Shown here piece by piece: positions 60,751 through 64,000 of a DNA stretch of 64,000 nt. Origin of the DNA: Rhyacichthys aspro. Lineage: Eukaryota; Chordata; Actinopteri; Gobiiformes; Rhyacichthyidae. Numbering within the stretch: position 1 is the first letter of the stretch; every line of letters begins with the position of its first letter. The notes under the pieces were generated by a model, which was not told the DNA's origin, ran no database searches, and worked only from the letters and a program-made list of their open reading frames with translations. The stretch covers positions 1,850,529 to 1,914,528 of the forward strand of contig CM072159.1 in assembly GCA_036850595.1 (NCBI GenBank), given 5' to 3'. A program made the position numbers and the translations under genes.

Positions 60751-62737
60751 TTTGGATTCTTCCTGAAGCTGTTCTGGCTCAGTTTTAGATAAAGGAGCTG
60801 ATGGAGACAACTGCAATTGTGTTTAGCTAATGCTGTTATCTGTGTTGCTTTTGCACTGATGAGTGTATTATTTTTTTAAAAACAAAACTGTTTGTAGAGG
60901 ACTTGTATGATTTGTATGAGCTTTTTATTACAATGTATTTACAAGCCAGATCAGTATCATTTTTTTTCATGTGATTGTACCTTCAAACAACTGGAAAGTC
61001 TGTCATTTGGACATCCATATTTCTATAAATATTACATAACATATAATGTATATTTTGTCTGTCTCTCATGGTTACATAACAAAACACGTGATCAATGTTA
61101 TATCTAAATGTAATACTTCCACAGTGGTTTGCATGAACAAAAGAACACAGTATTTGATTTACGTGACTGTGTTGAAGGACAAATGATGGGCTGGAAACCT
61201 TCATTACAATGTTTAAACAGACGTGTTTATTCCTAAACAAATGCCAAATTGGATTTGTTGAACGTTTTCTCAGAGGACGTCAATGTCTGTTAACCTTTGC
61301 CTCCTGACCCTGACGTCTGTAAGAAAGACGAACACGCACACACAAACATCAACCCAACCACACACAGCTCTGTGGATCGATGAAAACCCATCAGCCTGGT
61401 TCACGGCAGGCTCGGGTCCAGCACTGTGGTGGAGAAGAGGTCATTTGTGGACGGTGTCATATTAGAGTTCAGAGAAGCACTGCCCTTCATTAAACTGTGC
61501 CATGAAACCAAAACAAAGACCGTCAAATAGGACTAATCACCCACTGCTGCCATAAAGGGAGCACTTACACGCAACTGATCTATCACTTCACTTGGACATG
61601 ATGACACTACTCTGCACTCATTAAGCATTTAGGGTATGAACATTTGTGTATGGTATATTTACTAATGATCTACATTTAGAAAATTATGTATTTACAATTT
61701 GTCATTTGGAAATTAGGATTACAGAAAGTCAAGGCCTAACCCTAACCCATGTACACAATGCAGAAACCCAAGCAGCCAGTGTTCTTGCTTGATGTTGTAA
61801 GGTTTAATACAACACAACCATTTTATTTGAAAAAGCAACACAACAGCCACACGTGTGACTGTGGGGAAGATTCTTCAGTGAGGTCAACTCTACTGCACAC
61901 ATCGTCGGGGTGCATAAAGGGCATAAGTGGAGTGTGATCGAGAATGTTATTAGAGAGTTGAGACACAGTATGGGTTTGGACCCCTCAGCATCAGCACACA
62001 TTTCAGATGTACCAAAGTGCACCAAGCTGCACAGAATGCATTCAATATGGAAACATTACTAAATTTACATTGTAGGCAAGACAATTATGTCACTGCTTCA
62101 TATTAGGAGTCAGGCCAGAGATATGCTTGCTGTTTGAGGACGTGTACACAAGCTCATGACATAACCGGATAGGATTGTTATGTCTGTGATGCAGGGCCAC
62201 ATAAAATCACTCAAGAATGTATAAACACAGTATCTTCAGGATATATGCTGACGAAGAGGGAATACTGTGAACAAGTTATAATACTTTGATTATTGCAGCA
62301 TGCACTTTGTGTGCATATGTGTATGCATGCCTGTATATTGGTCCTCACATATGTGTATATAACACTCTTTAATGCAGCAACAATGGAGCAGCATGATGAA
62401 TGTAATAAATACCACACTCTTGGACTGTATGTATATGTATGGTTGGATAATTTTACAGTTGTCAGTGTATACACTATATGATGAATGGGGGTGGGAGTAC
62501 AGAAGTTTGCAATGAATCCTACTCCAATAGAGCACTATATAATGATGAATATTTTTATATAATGCAAATGGATATGTTCACTACTGCTCAAATAAAATTT
62601 AAAAAATGAAAGCAGAGAAAAAAAAAATCTCACTCAATACTCACTAAATATACAATGTGAATTGCAATGTTTACTTTTGATCAGTACCTTTAGGTTAGGC
62701 ACCTAAAGGACTGAGACATATAGACATATACACATGG

Positions 62738-63437
62738 CTAAACTACGGAGCCCTGGAGAGGACATGACAAAAAATATATAATTAAGACGAGGCCTCGAGT
62801 TATAAAGACGTGGGAACGACTTATACAACGTGGGTACGACATAATAACATGAGGGTACGTGTTTTAAAACACGTGGGTACGACATAATAACCCGAGGTAG
62901 ATTAGTATAGGTTTCATGTTCTGCTCATGGGGAATATTCTTTTAATTCCATGTCAAAGACAGCAGATGTTGCCATTTCTCGCTCAGATGTAGGTACTTTT
63001 AACATGGATGAAACAAAACTTCCACAGGAAAAATACTTTATATTCATTTCTTAATTCATTACCATCTGACTCTCTTTCATATGCGCTTGGGTCTTTTCGT
63101 GTAACAGCGGGCCGAGTGTTACTGTAATGAGCGGTAAAAATGGGCACTCGAAAATTACATGCGGCTCATTTGACCACGGAAAGATGAAAAGTGGCTGGCT
63201 TGAGCGCAGTGGCGGCTTGGTTGTGTCTTGACTGAGATCTGGCCCCCTGCTTTGCCATTCACATTTGAAATTCGTACCCCCTTGTTATTATGTCGTGCCC
63301 ACGTCTTTTAAAACACGTACCCTCGTGTTATTATGTCGTACCCACGTTGTATAAGTCGTTCCCACGTCTTTATAACTCGAGGCCTCGTCTTAATTATATA
63401 TTTCCTGTCATGTCCTCTCCAGGGCTCCGTACTAAAC
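62738..63437. mobile_element. Element with very long inverted repeats (about 160 bp) and 6-bp flanking repeat
   Basis: Arms 62744-62905 and 63265-63431 are nearly identical in inverse orientation, starting tacggagccctggagaggac. CTAAAC occurs at 62738-62743 and 63432-63437 as a possible target duplication. Each arm has repeats of cgtgggtacgacataataa and short palindromes (gaggcctcgag, gtgttttaaaacac). The core of about 360 bases shows no frame. Confidence 0.75.
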
Positions 63438-63537
63438 AGCAAGTATACCTCCACCTTAATGTTTAATTGTCTTAGGTTAATAGTATAGAAAAGACCCAAA
63501 GGTTGTTTGAGCCCTATGATAATTGAATTCGCTCATA

Positions 63538-63869
63538 AATCCTGTTAGGATATATTAATAATGTCCTCAGTTGTCTTTGTGTCAGTTATGTACCAGTTGT
63601 GTACATTGTATCAGTTGTTCATTATGTATTTTTGTTATGCCACAGGGAGGCGCTACAACACAGGTTATGGAGGGCGCAATTTGTTATTTTTGTTGTAGTA
63701 GACTTGCCGTAGTCCGGCCAAGTTCAGCGAGCGAGAGAAACAAGTTCTGTCTACTGTTCTCAATAAAATACGCCAAGAACAACTCATCTGCTGTTCACTC
63801 TGTCCACTTTATCCGAACGCAACGCTAGCTGCGACAGAAGCATAAAGTATTACGTAACTTAACAAATCC
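63538..63869. mobile_element. Solo LTR of an LTR retrotransposon, with 5-bp target duplication
   Basis: Element 63543-63864 (322 bp) starts TGTTAGG and ends TTAACA (TG...CA ends), flanked by AATCC at 63538-63542 and 63865-63869. A poly(A) signal AATAAA is at 63762-63767. No internal region lies beside it, so it looks like the product of LTR-LTR recombination. Family (gypsy, BEL or other) is not determined; orientation from the poly(A) signal is plus. Confidence 0.75.
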
Positions 63870-64000
63870 CCATCGCTTCTTCAAAAGTGTGGGGAAAACA
63901 CTTTGTATCAGGGCCAGACATTATGTTTGGTTTTCCTCAGTACTTTTCACCTAAAGCATCCAATTTAACTTGTACATAGATATAAGTGCTCTACAGTAAC

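Larger units (their letters stand above)
54688..64000. other. Probable whirlin intron to the right edge
   Basis: No PDZ1 or PDZ2 exon of whirlin was found here, so the region is most simply an intron, with several elements described separately. Stretch 60817-62730 has no recognised feature except a few telomere-like ctaacccta letters at 61738, which are not informative. Confidence 0.5.

Noticed and set aside
61736..61750. Telomere-like ctaacccta letters
   Set aside because: Only two units; occurs by chance.
1..64000. CRISPR arrays, bacterial-type operons, phage or viral genes
   Set aside because: No direct-repeat/spacer structure and no such coding regions; the only virus-like sequence is a solo LTR.

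Overview
The window looks like nuclear DNA from a ray-finned (teleost) fish. It holds intron-rich vertebrate genes, and its introns and intergenic DNA are full of fish-type transposable elements: Tc1, hAT, L1, L2/Rex-like and other LINEs, a tRNA-derived SINE, TTAA-flanked elements and a P2X7-like zinc module. The species cannot be read from the sequence. There is no bacterial operon, CRISPR array or free-standing RNA gene.

Two host genes are recognised, both on the minus strand and in tandem. Positions 2032-30453 carry the first 19 coding exons (894 codons) of the WD-repeat axonemal protein CFAP44; the rest lies beyond the left edge. Every splice phase in the exon chain agrees, including a 56-bp exon at 6662-6717. 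Positions 38779-54687 carry the last five coding exons (362 residues plus stop) of whirlin (WHRN): a polyproline linker, the third PDZ domain and the C-terminus. Its N-terminal and PDZ1/PDZ2 exons are not in the window, so 54688-64000 is probably whirlin intron.

Most other sequence is mobile DNA. CFAP44 introns hold: a 753-bp TIR element (2.9-3.7 kb); a TTAA-flanked element with a spliced P2X7-like frame (4.0-4.9 kb); a hAT fragment (5.6-6.3 kb); an L1 remnant split by a hAT element that itself contains a Tigger-like element (6.7-10.6 kb); LINE and hAT remnants (11.2-13.9 kb); a 6.8-kb tandem array of ~790-bp units with Helentron-like ends (16.8-23.5 kb); and a SINE plus LINE (24.5-26.2 kb). 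Whirlin introns hold a nearly full-length Tc1 copy (41.9-43.3 kb), a hAT MITE with an exact 8-bp target duplication (48.2-48.7 kb), a decayed LINE (51.2-53.1 kb), a THAP-transposase fragment, an integrase-type transposase pseudogene (57.4-59.0 kb), a dsRNA-binding-domain reading frame of unknown identity (60.16-60.75 kb), a long-inverted-repeat element (62.7-63.4 kb) and a solo LTR with a 5-bp target duplication (63.5-63.9 kb).

The two host genes both act in cilia-related or hair-cell structures, but nothing here shows a functional link beyond adjacency. I see no clear new multi-gene system. The best leads are the dsRBD frame, the Helentron-like array and the long-inverted-repeat element.
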